From NCBI GenBank assembly GCA_027063785.1, contig JAMORC010000039.1:1-64000 (forward strand): a stretch of 64,000 nucleotides of DNA, read 5' to 3'. Origin of the DNA: Desulfurobacteriaceae bacterium. GTDB taxonomy: Bacteria > Aquificota > Aquificia > Desulfurobacteriales > Desulfurobacteriaceae. Below are positions 1 through 10,235 of the stretch, piece by piece; positions within the stretch are counted from its first letter, which is position 1; each line of letters opens with the position of its first letter. The position numbers and the translations under genes are program-made. Below the pieces are notes generated by a model that did not search any database, was not told where the DNA came from, and was given only the letters and a program-made list of their open reading frames with translations.

Positions 1-1031
1 ACAACATCCTCGTTTATCTTTTTAGGCTTTAGCTGGACAATGGAAGGGGAAACAGCCCTTCTTGCCGTCCAAATTGCTTCCCTTTCTTCCTCGGTTGAAG
101 CTCTCCTTACCTCCACCGCTCCCGCTTCCCTGCAAACTTCAATAACCCTGTTTATCAGTTCGTCAACAACTGTCTCGTATCCGTCAACTTCAATTACCAG
201 CAGCCCCTCTGCATAAGTCGGCAGACCTATTTTTGCGTAATTTTCAACAGCCACTATCGAGTTCTTATCCAGGAATTCACAGGCCGTGGGTATTACCTTG
301 GCCTTAAACATGTCAGCAACGGCCTGGGCGGCCTGCTCCACCTTCGGAAAAACGGCCATTGCAGTCCTGACAGCCTCCGGCAGCGGGATGAGCTTTAAGT
401 AAGCCTTTGTAATGAAAGCGAGAGTCCCCTCAGAGCCTACGATTAAATCTTTCAGGTTGTAACCCGCCACAGATTTTACCGCCTTTGAACCAAGCTTAGC
501 TATCGTGCCGTCGGCAAAGACTACTTCGAGCTGCATAACATAATCTTTGGTAACCCCGTACTTAACGCACCTCGGCCCGCCGGCATTCTCAGCTATATTC
601 CCCCCGATCGTCGAATACTTATAGCTTGAAGGGTCCGGCGGGTAAAAAAGCCCCTTTTTCTCCACTTCCTTCTGCAAGTCATAAGTAACTACCCCCGGTT
701 CTGTCAAAACCGCCAGGTTATCCTCGTCTATCTCCAGTATTCTGTTCATCTTTTCGGCAGAAATTACTATTCCCCCTTTAAGAGGAGCCGCTCCTCCCGT
801 AAGTCCGGAACCCGCTCCCCTCGGATAAACAGGGATTTTTTCTTCATTTGCAAAGGAAAGCACCTTTGCAACGTCCTCCGGACTTTCTGGAAAGACAACA
901 ACATCCGGCACTCCTTTGTACCCCGTCGGCGTTCCGTCATAAGCGTAAGCAAACCTCCAGGATGCAGAATCTTTTACCTTTTCTTTCCCTATTAGTTTTT
1001 TCAGCTTGTCTGCAAAGTTTCCCTTCGCCAC
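1..1031 (-). CDS. glcD: FAD-linked oxidase, glycolate oxidase GlcD type (3' end outside window)
   Basis: The minus-strand frame runs open from 1031 to the window edge, about 343 codons. It starts at GTG 1031-1029, with GGAGG (complement at 1038-1042) seven bases upstream. The translation has the FAD-binding type 4 (PCMH) fold signatures: VYPRGAGSGLTGGA near the N-terminus, then PPDPSS, a GGNIAENAGGPRCVKYG loop and an IVGSEGTLAFIT segment. Family members oxidise 2-hydroxy acids such as glycolate or D-lactate, usually with a partner Fe-S subunit. The C-terminal part and any partner lie outside the window, so the substrate cannot be told. It is divergent from the NusG-like gene at 1140. Confidence 0.85.
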   Translation of the reverse strand, partial: MAKGNFADKLKKLIGKEKVKDSASWRFAYAYDGTPTGYKGVPDVVVFPESPEDVAKVLSFANEEKIPVYPRGAGSGLTGGAAPLKGGIVISAEKMNRILEIDEDNLAVLTEPGVVTYDLQKEVEKKGLFYPPDPSSYKYSTIGGNIAENAGGPRCVKYGVTKDYVMQLEVVFADGTIAKLGSKAVKSVAGYNLKDLIVGSEGTLAFITKAYLKLIPLPEAVRTAMAVFPKVEQAAQAVADMFKAKVIPTACEFLDKNSIVAVENYAKIGLPTYAEGLLVIEVDGYETVVDELINRVIEVCREAGAVEVRRASTEEEREAIWTARRAVSPSIVQLKPKKINEDV

Positions 1032-1075
1032 CTTTTTCCTCCGATTTTCCTCGGGAGATTATATACATTAATATC

Positions 1076-1090
1076 TTGTGAAGTTCACAA
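1076..1090. promoter_or_regulatory. 15-bp perfect palindrome in the glcD/rfaH-like divergent region
   Basis: TTGTGAAGTTCACAA is a seven-base inverted repeat with one central base, placed between two divergent start codons (1031 minus, 1140 plus). Its arms resemble Crp-type half sites (TGTGA/TCACA), but the spacing is three bases instead of the usual six. It is therefore only a candidate operator for an unidentified dimeric regulator. Confidence 0.35.
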
Positions 1091-1139
1091 CCAGAACTAT
1101 CTTTTTACTGACCGGAAATTCCCGAAACGCGGAGGAAAC

Positions 1140-1637
1140 TTGAACGGAGAAAAACACTGGTACGTCCTTTACATAAAACCGAGGAAAGACGAAGTCGTAA
1201 AAGCTCTCCTGGGCAGAATAAACATAGAAACCTTTTATCCCAAGGTAAAGGTAAAAAAAGGAAAAGACATAAAAATAGAACCCCTTTTTCCCCTCTACAT
1301 GTTTGCCAAATTCTCCATTCCCGACGACTACATAAATGTCAAGTTCTGCAGAGGCGTGAGGAAAATAGTAATGTTCGGCCAGAACATCCCGTACCTACCA
1401 GATGAATTTATAGAGAACTTAAAAACCATCTCAGAAAACGTCATTATTGATGACAAACCCGATTTCAAACCGGGCGACATCGTTAAAATCAAAGAAGGTC
1501 CCTTCAGAGGACTAATAGGGGAAATAGTAAAAACCACCGACAAAAACAAAAGAGTAACACTCCTTCTAAAAGCCACCTCCTTCAGCCCGAAGGTCGTAGT
1601 TCCCGCCGAACACCTCGAACGCATCACTCAGCCTTGA
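1140..1637 (+). CDS. RfaH-like NusG paralogue (transcription antiterminator)
   Basis: A 165-residue protein with an N-terminal NGN domain (WYVLYIKPRKDE near residue 7, EPLFPLYMFAKF near 47, a CRGVRKIVMFGQNIP segment near 70) and a C-terminal KOW domain (FKPGDIVKIKEGPFRGLIGE near 110). Size and motifs match RfaH and other specialised NusG paralogues, not NusG itself. Such proteins bind paused RNA polymerase at an ops element and suppress termination across long glycan operons. The start is TTG 1140 behind GGAGG. It is the first gene of the glycan island, and an ops-like element lies 63 bases after its stop. UpxY or LoaP type is an alternative subfamily; regulation of this operon is inference. 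Confidence 0.85.
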   Translation: MNGEKHWYVLYIKPRKDEVVKALLGRINIETFYPKVKVKKGKDIKIEPLFPLYMFAKFSIPDDYINVKFCRGVRKIVMFGQNIPYLPDEFIENLKTISENVIIDDKPDFKPGDIVKIKEGPFRGLIGEIVKTTDKNKRVTLLLKATSFSPKVVVPAEHLERITQP

Positions 1638-1700
1638 TTTCCTTTCACCGAAGAATAAATTTATATCTTGGTCAATGTAATAGGATCTTGACAAATTAAC

Positions 1701-1711
1701 GGCGGTAGCTT
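1701..1711 (+). promoter_or_regulatory. ops-like element (RfaH recruitment site)
   Basis: GGCGGTAGCTT matches the E. coli ops core GGCGGTAGNNT at every fixed position. It sits in the 164-base untranslated gap between the RfaH-like gene and the first sugar gene, on the transcribed strand, where ops elements are expected in operon leaders. Two chance matches to the eight-base core lie inside coding regions (25431 and 35313), so the strength of this call comes from position, not from the match alone. Confidence 0.6.
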
Positions 1712-1747
1712 TGTTTAAATTGAGACTTTCAAAAACACAACTTTTAA

Positions 1748-3371
<1,624 letters not shown>

Positions 3372-3406
3372 GCTGGCTGAAGAAATATTTCCAAGAGGAG
3401 TGTGTT

Positions 3407-3664
3407 ATGAGCTATAAAATTGTGTTAAATATTCACAATAAGGATATTATGGATAAGTTGTTGTGGATATTAAGGCATTTTGAAAACGAAGGAATAGAGA
3501 TCATAGATTATAAAAAAAATCTTGAGCAGGCTAAATGGGATGAAGAGTATGTAGAAAAACACTGGAGAGAGATAGCTTTAAGCACTGATTCTGCAGATTT
3601 AGACGATGATGAAAGATTATACGAGGCTTATGAAGAGTTTTATCATGAAAAACATTCTGATTGA
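3407..3664 (+). CDS. Putative antitoxin partner of the PIN domain
   Basis: An acidic 85-residue protein with a helical N-terminal half (KDIMDKLLWILRHFENEG) and a very acidic tail (DSADLDDDERLYEAYEEF). It starts at ATG 3407 behind GAGGAGTG, and its last 20 bases overlap the PIN start in another frame. Small size, acidity and overlap with a PIN gene are typical of PIN-associated antitoxins. I do not recognise a named DNA-binding family, so the role is inferred from position. Confidence 0.6.
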   Translation: MSYKIVLNIHNKDIMDKLLWILRHFENEGIEIIDYKKNLEQAKWDEEYVEKHWREIALSTDSADLDDDERLYEAYEEFYHEKHSD

Positions 3665-5240
3665 TTTAAATGTATTACTCGATTACTACGAAGAAAATAG
3701 GAGAAAGAAGTATCCTGATTCAATAAAAGCTTTTGATTTTCTAAAGCACAAAGATTTTGCTTTTGTATCAAGCTCCTCTATTGATAATCTCGAATTTCTA
3801 AAATATAGTGATTTATCTAGGGCTTATCCTACTAAAACACGAAAGGAAAAGCTAAAAATTGTTCATAAAATTATCAGAGAAATCCTATCTTACTTTAAGA
3901 TTGCAAAAACACCATCCTATATAGAAATCGATTATGAGGATATTGAGGACAGTTTAATAGTTGCTTCTGCTAAAGCTATTGATGGATTAATATTGACAAG
4001 AGATGAAAAGTTGCTTTCGAAGTGTCCGGATATAACAATATCTCCTAAGGAATTTTTGGGAAAGTATGTATATTATAATGATAAATCTCGCGAAATTAAG
4101 ATGTTAGATTTGTCAAGGGAAATTTTTAATATTTATCCTGAGATAGAAAAAGGATTGGATAAAGTTATAGCAAAATCCAATTTTATTCTCGGTGAAGAGG
4201 TAAGACAGTTAGAAGAAAAGATTGCTAATTATGTAGGAACAAAATATGCTGTGGGAGTTTCCTCCGGAACAGATGCTCTTGTCCTTTCTCTAAGGGCATT
4301 GGCAATTCAGAGGAAAAAGAAGGAATTTTTCGATAAAGAAGATTTGATAATTACCACACCGTTTACTTTCACTGCAACAGGAGAAGCCATCTTAAGAGCT
4401 GGAGCGACTCCCCTTTTTGTTGACATAGATATTGACACTTATAACATTGATCCTGAACAAGTAGAAAAAGCTGTAAAGAAGTACGGAAAAAAAGTAAAGG
4501 GAATAATTCCTGTTCATCTCTACGGTCAGCCGTGCAATATAGATGAGATTATGAGAATAGCCAAGGAAAATGATTTATTTGTTGTTGAGGATTGTGCGCA
4601 GAGTTTAGGCGCCAGATGGGATGGGAAGCAGACAGGATCCTTTGGTGATACAGGATGTTTCAGTTTCTTCCCGACAAAACCGCTGGGTGGTTTTGGTGAT
4701 GGAGGAATGATTACAACAAATGATGAAGAACTTTATGAGCTTCTTCTTATGCTGAGAAAACACGGCGGAAAAGACAAGTATAACGTTGAATATATTGGCT
4801 ACAATGCCCGTCTTGATACTATTCAAGCTGCTATATTGATTGAGAAGTTTAAACATTTGGATGATTTTAATGAACGTCGCAGGGAAATCGCAAAGAATTA
4901 TAATGAGCAGTTGAAAGATGTAGATTGGATAAAAACACCTTATGAACATCCGAAAGCTTATCACGTTTATCATCAGTATACTATCAGAGTTCTAAATGGC
5001 AGGAGAGATGAGCTTCAAAAGCTTCTAAGGAAAAAAGGGATTCAGACTATGATTTATTATCCTGTGCCATTGCATGAAATGAAAGTCTTTGTTGAAAACG
5101 GTATGAGGGTAGTTGGGGATTTAAAAGAAGTGCAAAAAGCTGTAAAAGAAGTTTTGAGTTTACCAGTAGAACCATTGTTAAAAAAGGGAGAAATAGTATC
5201 TGTTTTAAATAGTATCTGTTTTAGTATATTAATATATTAA
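3645..5240 (+). CDS. In-frame fusion of a PIN-domain toxin and a WlbC/WbpE-type aminotransferase
   Basis: One uninterrupted 531-codon frame. Residues 1-140 are a PIN ribonuclease domain: ILIDLNVLLD, a mid-domain Glu in NLEFLKY, then EDSLIVASAKAIDGLILTRD, ending ISPKEFLGKY. After about a dozen residues a full DegT/DnrJ/EryC1 aminotransferase begins (LDLSREIFNIYPEI, FILGEEV, GVSSGTDAL). Its PLP lysine is Lys345 in FFPTKPLGGFGDGG. WlbC/WbpE transaminates the 3-keto-UDP-sugar made by WlbA. ATG 3645 overlaps the antitoxin by 20 bases; an in-frame ATG at 3606 is also possible. An internal ATG at 4101 could start a separate enzyme but has no clear ribosome site. The C-terminus is altered by a 16-bp duplication. 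Confidence 0.8.
   Translation: MKNILIDLNVLLDYYEENRRKKYPDSIKAFDFLKHKDFAFVSSSSIDNLEFLKYSDLSRAYPTKTRKEKLKIVHKIIREILSYFKIAKTPSYIEIDYEDIEDSLIVASAKAIDGLILTRDEKLLSKCPDITISPKEFLGKYVYYNDKSREIKMLDLSREIFNIYPEIEKGLDKVIAKSNFILGEEVRQLEEKIANYVGTKYAVGVSSGTDALVLSLRALAIQRKKKEFFDKEDLIITTPFTFTATGEAILRAGATPLFVDIDIDTYNIDPEQVEKAVKKYGKKVKGIIPVHLYGQPCNIDEIMRIAKENDLFVVEDCAQSLGARWDGKQTGSFGDTGCFSFFPTKPLGGFGDGGMITTNDEELYELLLMLRKHGGKDKYNVEYIGYNARLDTIQAAILIEKFKHLDDFNERRREIAKNYNEQLKDVDWIKTPYEHPKAYHVYHQYTIRVLNGRRDELQKLLRKKGIQTMIYYPVPLHEMKVFVENGMRVVGDLKEVQKAVKEVLSLPVEPLLKKGEIVSVLNSICFSILIY
5191..5222 (+). repeat. 16-bp perfect tandem duplication in the aminotransferase 3' end
   Basis: The unit AAATAGTATCTGTTTT occurs twice back to back. 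Because 16 is not a multiple of three, the second copy shifts the frame, so the protein ends VSVLNSICFSILIY. With one copy it would end VSVLVY, at a length closer to relatives. Confidence 0.9.
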
Positions 5241-5258
5241 ACAAAGAAAAACTTTAAA

Positions 5259-6527
5259 ATGGAAAAGAGACCAATAATTAAATGGCTTTTGAATCACTTA
5301 CCATATTTTAAAGTAAAAAGTACTTTTGTAAAAGGATCAGTTCTCTTATTTTTTGCTAATGTAGTTTCTCAACTATTAAATACATTAAGTTTTTTGGTAT
5401 TAACTCACATTTATGGAGTTGGAGATTTTGGTAACTTTGCATTGTTCTCGAGTTATACAGTTGTTTTATCTATTTTGTTTTCTTTAAAATATGATTCCGC
5501 TATAATAAGTATGAAGTTTGAGGAAAGAAAAAGAGTTGTTAAATTTTATATTCTTCTATATGGTTTATTGATATTGATTTTATTTCCGGAATTGTTTTTT
5601 ATACAGAATATTATTTATCATGCCATTTTTACTGCGATTTTAATTTCTATTTTTAAAGTTGTATTTAATTTCTTTCTTTCAACTAAAAATTTTGCGATTC
5701 TGCTTCTTTCTAAAATATTGAATAGCTTATTATTTTTAGCAATTTCTATTTTTGTATCAATTTTTATAAACGATAAAAGTCTTGGCATGATTAACTCTTA
5801 CATGATCTCTTATATAATTGTATTATTGTTATTAGTTATAATATTCAAAAAGCAGATAGGTAAACCTTCTATAGAAGATTTTGCAAAGTTTATTGAAACA
5901 CTTAAAAGATACAGAAATTTCCCTGTATATTATTTGCCTCAACAAATGCTAAATGAATTATCTAACCAAATGCCATTTTTTTTTATATCTTTCTTTTTTG
6001 GTAGTTATTATACTGGAATTTTTATGATGATAGTTAAACTTTTGTCAGCATTACCTTCAATGGTAGCATCATCTATATCTCAGATTTTCTATCAGCAATT
6101 TGCAGAACTACATCACAAAGATGAACAACCATATATGTTTTTCTACAAAGTTTATAAAAGGTTAATGATAGTTGCTCCCTTACTGACCTTATTTATTTTG
6201 CTTGTTATTTTTCTTATCGAAGATCATTTTTTACCGAAATCATGGAATGGCGTTTTTTACTATTCAATATTGATGGCTCCAATGGTGGCAATACGATTTG
6301 TAGGTTCTATAATTTCAGCTGTTGTTTTAGTGCTAGGGTATCAAAAAAAATCTCTTTATATAGAAATAATTCATATTGTAAGTAGGTTTATTTCTTTAAT
6401 AATAAGTGGAGTCATTCATAGTTTTTCCTTACTTTTGCTTATGTTAACTTTATCAAGTTTGCTAATTACCGGCTACAGGCTGCAATGGTATAGGAAAATA
6501 GTAGATGAATCTAAAAAAGGAGAATAG
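5259..6527 (+). CDS. Wzx-type lipid-linked oligosaccharide flippase
   Basis: A 422-residue, very hydrophobic protein with about twelve predicted membrane segments and the polysaccharide-biosynthesis (MATE-like) layout. Near the N-terminus are FVKGSVLLFFANVVSQLLN and THIYGVGDFGNFALFSSY, similar to Wzx/RfbX proteins. It would move undecaprenyl-linked glycan from the cytoplasmic to the periplasmic face. The nearby Wzy-like polymerase and glycosyltransferases support this. The ribosome site is weak, and the stop overlaps the region around the next start. Confidence 0.75.
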   Translation: MEKRPIIKWLLNHLPYFKVKSTFVKGSVLLFFANVVSQLLNTLSFLVLTHIYGVGDFGNFALFSSYTVVLSILFSLKYDSAIISMKFEERKRVVKFYILLYGLLILILFPELFFIQNIIYHAIFTAILISIFKVVFNFFLSTKNFAILLLSKILNSLLFLAISIFVSIFINDKSLGMINSYMISYIIVLLLLVIIFKKQIGKPSIEDFAKFIETLKRYRNFPVYYLPQQMLNELSNQMPFFFISFFFGSYYTGIFMMIVKLLSALPSMVASSISQIFYQQFAELHHKDEQPYMFFYKVYKRLMIVAPLLTLFILLVIFLIEDHFLPKSWNGVFYYSILMAPMVAIRFVGSIISAVVLVLGYQKKSLYIEIIHIVSRFISLIISGVIHSFSLLLLMLTLSSLLITGYRLQWYRKIVDESKKGE

Positions 6528-6531
6528 AAAA

Positions 6532-7644
6532 ATGATGAGCGTGGAAATTTTTGGAAAGAAATTTGCTATTTATTTTGACGGAATAGATAGTAAAGAGTTT
6601 ATGGAAGAAATATCTATCTATGAAAGCTCAAGTAATAAATTCAATATTTATGACTACGAAGTGGTTTTCTTAAGAAACAACAACTGTACTTTTAGTGAGG
6701 AAATTATATCTATTAATCCTTCTTCTTTCTTTTTTTTGAAAGATGGGAGTTTTGCTGTAGATTATGGACATTCCATAATTCATTATCAACTGACAAAAAT
6801 ACCTAAAAAAGTCACTGTTAAAGTTAAACAACAGAGTTTTCTAAGGAAATTTCTATCTATGGAATATAGAAGTAATTTAGAAAATTTGGGTCAGATCTTT
6901 CACGAACTTATTGCGGTTCCATTAATGTTTTTTGATAAAAAAAAATTTCTCATTCATGCTTCTGCTGTTTATGACAGAGACTCAAATCAAGTCATTATGT
7001 TTGGCGGAACTGGAGGTGTAGGAAAAACTTCTTTAGAACTATTTCTTTCTAAGAAGGAAAAATATTCTTTTTTTGCAGATGATATTTGTGTAATAGATAA
7101 TGATGGCTTTGTTTATCCTAATCTGTCATATCCTAAGATATATGGTTATAATGTTATGAATAATAAGTTTTTAACAACGAAGGATCTATTGAAAAACGAT
7201 ACCCTTTTATCTAAAATACATTGGTTTTTACATTATTACCTAAGAGGTCCAAACAAGGTAAGGAGAAAACTTCGTCCTGATTATTTGTTTAAAGGAGGTA
7301 TACGAAGACAGAAGTCCAAAATAGGAAAGTACTACATTCTCTTCAGAACTGCTACAGTTAAAGATATATGCTTGACTGATGTTCCAGTGACAAAGGTAGT
7401 AGAACCGACGATACAAATAATCAAGAACGAATATTATGCATTTTTAAGAAATATTCGATGGTTTGTTGTTAATTCTGAATTGGCTAACAAAAAAATAGAT
7501 CTACAAGAATTTAATGTAGCTTTTTCTAAAGAAATTTTGGAAAATGCATTAAAAGGAGCAGAGATTTATGTTTTAAAAATTCCGTTAACTTTAAGTCATA
7601 ATGAGTTTCTCGAGAAAGTTGGAAAAATTATAGGAGTAGAGTAA
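6532..7644 (+). CDS. HPr-kinase-like P-loop protein of the glycan cluster
   Basis: About 370 residues with a Walker A loop in the middle (MFGGTGGVGKTSLE), preceded by LIHASAVY and followed by FFADDICVIDNDG, the order seen in HprK C-terminal domains. No HPr or PTS gene is visible here. HprK-like proteins occur in many polysaccharide clusters with unknown targets. ATG 6532 is chosen because AAAGGAG lies about ten bases upstream; ATG 6505 would overlap the flippase and ATG 6535 is also possible. The stop overlaps the next start (TAATG). Confidence 0.6.
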   Translation: MMSVEIFGKKFAIYFDGIDSKEFMEEISIYESSSNKFNIYDYEVVFLRNNNCTFSEEIISINPSSFFFLKDGSFAVDYGHSIIHYQLTKIPKKVTVKVKQQSFLRKFLSMEYRSNLENLGQIFHELIAVPLMFFDKKKFLIHASAVYDRDSNQVIMFGGTGGVGKTSLELFLSKKEKYSFFADDICVIDNDGFVYPNLSYPKIYGYNVMNNKFLTTKDLLKNDTLLSKIHWFLHYYLRGPNKVRRKLRPDYLFKGGIRRQKSKIGKYYILFRTATVKDICLTDVPVTKVVEPTIQIIKNEYYAFLRNIRWFVVNSELANKKIDLQEFNVAFSKEILENALKGAEIYVLKIPLTLSHNEFLEKVGKIIGVE

Positions 7645-8822
7645 TGCAGAGTCTTCTTTTATTTACTTCTTCTTTTCCATATGGTAAGGGTGAACAGTTT
7701 TTAGAAGATGAAGTTGAGTTTTTAAGTGAGATTTTCAGGGTTAAGATAATTCCTTTTAGCTATGGGGGGAGGACTATACCAAGGAAATTGCCTAAAAATA
7801 TAAAAGTGGATAAACCTTTATGCCTAGAAAGAATACAAATATCAAAATTGATAAAGACTCTAATTGCTTCTTTTCCTGAGATGAAAAAGGTAAACCTTAA
7901 TTTTCGACGTTTAAGATTGTATTTAGCTGCTTTAAGATCTGCAGGCTTTTTACTTTCTAATAAATCTATTTTAGAGGAACTGAAAGCTTTAACAGACTCA
8001 GATATAATCTACTTTTATTGGGGACATATCTCGGCTTTTGCTATACCATTTCTTCCAAACTTAAAAGCTAAAGTTGTTATGAGGTTACATAGAGGCGACT
8101 TATATGAATATTTGCACGATGATTATTTTCCACTTAGAGAGTGGCAGTTAAGAAAGGTAGATGCAATAGTTCCTATTTCATTTGATGGAAGGAAATTTCT
8201 TTTGAAGAAATATCCTTTTACTAGAAACAAAATATTTGTGCATAGATTGGGGGTTAAAAATGATTCATTTATAACTCAACCGAGTAAGGATGGTATTTTT
8301 AGAATAGTTTCAGTCTCATCTATTACTGATGTAAAAAGAGTAGATTTAATATGCGAAATTTTAAAGTGTATAAAATCATATAGAATCTTATGGACTCATT
8401 TCGGTGATGGTCCTTTAAGAAAGAGATTAGAAGAGAAGATAAAGAAATTACCTCCAAATATAGTAGTTGATTTAAAGGGATTTGTTGATAGAAATGATAT
8501 TTTCCGATTTTACCGAGAAAATCCGGTAGACTTATTTATTAACGTTAGTTCAAATGAGGGAATCCCTGTTTCGATAATGGAAGCTATTTCATACGGAATT
8601 CCTGTAATTGCAACAGCAGTTGGAGGAACACCGGAGATTGTTAGTGAAGGAGTAGGTATACTTATTGAAAAAGAGTTTGACCCTAAGGAAGTAGCCAACA
8701 TAATTCAAAATGTTTTAGGTAGCTCTATATTTGATAGAAATATTATTAAAAACTATTGGAGCACTTACTATAATGCTGAGAAAAACTATAAAAGATTCGC
8801 AGAATTCCTTAAGAATCTCTAA
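7644..8822 (+). CDS. GT4-family glycosyltransferase
   Basis: A 392-residue GT-B protein. The C-terminal half has the nucleotide-sugar site of glycosyltransferase family 4: the segment SSNEGIPVSIMEAISYGIPV, then ATAVGGTPEIV (E-x7-E type). The N-terminal half opens SLLLFTSSFPYGKGEQFLEDE, typical of these enzymes. It would add one sugar to the lipid-linked glycan at the cytoplasmic face. The sugar cannot be read from sequence. The start shares one base with the previous stop. Confidence 0.75.
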   Translation: MQSLLLFTSSFPYGKGEQFLEDEVEFLSEIFRVKIIPFSYGGRTIPRKLPKNIKVDKPLCLERIQISKLIKTLIASFPEMKKVNLNFRRLRLYLAALRSAGFLLSNKSILEELKALTDSDIIYFYWGHISAFAIPFLPNLKAKVVMRLHRGDLYEYLHDDYFPLREWQLRKVDAIVPISFDGRKFLLKKYPFTRNKIFVHRLGVKNDSFITQPSKDGIFRIVSVSSITDVKRVDLICEILKCIKSYRILWTHFGDGPLRKRLEEKIKKLPPNIVVDLKGFVDRNDIFRFYRENPVDLFINVSSNEGIPVSIMEAISYGIPVIATAVGGTPEIVSEGVGILIEKEFDPKEVANIIQNVLGSSIFDRNIIKNYWSTYYNAEKNYKRFAEFLKNL

Positions 8823-10233
8823 CTTATTCATTAAAATTGGTATTTTGGTAACTATTGCTTTGTTAGTACTTGTTTATCTTTTAAGCTATCAAGCTTATTT
8901 AAGTTTAACTTTATTTGCTTTTTTATTTTTTTTATCTTTAATTCCAGTAGCTATAGTTATAACCTCTGAAGCACATTTGTTAAATCCTTTACTTGTTTTT
9001 TCTATTTATTATTATATCCTAATAGTAAGTATATTAACTTCAGTTGGTAGAATTAAGATTGAAAAGCTTGTAGAAGGTTCTATTGTCGTATTGTTGTCTT
9101 ATATTTTTTTTGTTTTAGGGTTTCTTATGTTTATTAACAAACGGTTACTCTCAAAATCAGTTTTAGGGGAAATGAATTATATAGATATGCCTATAGCTGT
9201 TTCAAAAGTGGTAATGTTTGTTTTCTTTTTAATAGGGCTCTCTAATTATATTTTTGTTTTATATAAAACAGTGAATTTGAGATTCTGGGAATACTATTTA
9301 AATTTAGGATTTTATGGTAGAAATTTAAAAGAAATTTTTGGATTATCAACGTTAGGATATTTATTTTTACATCCAGCTATATATATAGCCATTTATGCTT
9401 ATGTTAAGCAAAAATTGAACAGATATATTTTCTATATGTTGTTTTTTGTATATGCCATAATTATCTTATCCTTAGCAAAGATTACATATTTTGCTTTGCA
9501 AATCATTATATTTATAACTTTGTTGTTTGCTCTTAAGAATGACCTTGCCATAACATTCAAGCGTATTTTTCTTCTGTTGCTTTTCGTGATACTTGTTTTA
9601 TCACTTTTTCTTTATAGAATGGTTGCGGATATAGCAAGAGTTAAAAGACTTGATGTGGGAGAAATTTTTCTTTCTGTATTAGATATAGATAGTTTATATT
9701 TCCTTTTTTTTGAAAAATCTAACTTACCAAATATAAATATTATAGTTTTTATAATGGATCATTGGGGTAAAGAGATAGATTATTTAAAAGGAATGAGCTT
9801 GGTAAATATTATATCTGGATTTATGCCTGCAGATATTAGAACCTTCCTAGTGCATAATTTTTCAGTGAGCTGGATTATTAAGAATCAGTGGTTTACTCAT
9901 CAATCTGGTGGTGCTATTCCGCCAACGATAATAGGAGAATTATTTGCAAACTTTGGATATTTTGGGGTATTTGTTATGTTCTTTTTAGGAATAATAACAG
10001 CTAATATTTTTAATTGGGTTTTTAAAAATCTTTCTTACCCTAAACTCATTTTCTATACTTACTTTTTATGGAAATTTGTTTTCTTGATGGCAAAAGGAGA
10101 GTTTTCTAGAATTAGTGATATAAATATGCTTATTTCTATCGTAGCTGTAGCTACTTTAAAGTCCCTGAATCAGCTAAGGTTTTGTCGTAATAATAGGGAA
10201 AAAAACTTCCAAAGCAATTTAAAGGAGGCATAA
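8773..10233 (+). CDS. Wzy-like O-antigen/oligosaccharide polymerase
   Basis: A polytopic protein of about 486 residues with 10-12 hydrophobic segments and a long periplasmic loop late in the chain (FSVSWIIKNQWFTHQSGGAI), resembling O-antigen polymerases. Wzy proteins are weakly conserved, so the call rests on topology, size and its place among Wzx and transferase genes. The frame is open from an ATG at 8731. ATG 8773 is preferred, with a 50-base overlap with the previous gene, because most of the extra N-terminus would lie in that gene. Confidence 0.55.
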   Translation: MLRKTIKDSQNSLRISNLFIKIGILVTIALLVLVYLLSYQAYLSLTLFAFLFFLSLIPVAIVITSEAHLLNPLLVFSIYYYILIVSILTSVGRIKIEKLVEGSIVVLLSYIFFVLGFLMFINKRLLSKSVLGEMNYIDMPIAVSKVVMFVFFLIGLSNYIFVLYKTVNLRFWEYYLNLGFYGRNLKEIFGLSTLGYLFLHPAIYIAIYAYVKQKLNRYIFYMLFFVYAIIILSLAKITYFALQIIIFITLLFALKNDLAITFKRIFLLLLFVILVLSLFLYRMVADIARVKRLDVGEIFLSVLDIDSLYFLFFEKSNLPNINIIVFIMDHWGKEIDYLKGMSLVNIISGFMPADIRTFLVHNFSVSWIIKNQWFTHQSGGAIPPTIIGELFANFGYFGVFVMFFLGIITANIFNWVFKNLSYPKLIFYTYFLWKFVFLMAKGEFSRISDINMLISIVAVATLKSLNQLRFCRNNREKNFQSNLKEA

Positions 10234-10235
10234 AA

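Noticed and set aside
1688-1719. TTGACA plus TTTAAA as a promoter upstream of wlbA
   Set aside because: Spacing is about 20 bases, and it would place the ops-like element inside the untranscribed spacer. The evidence is too weak.
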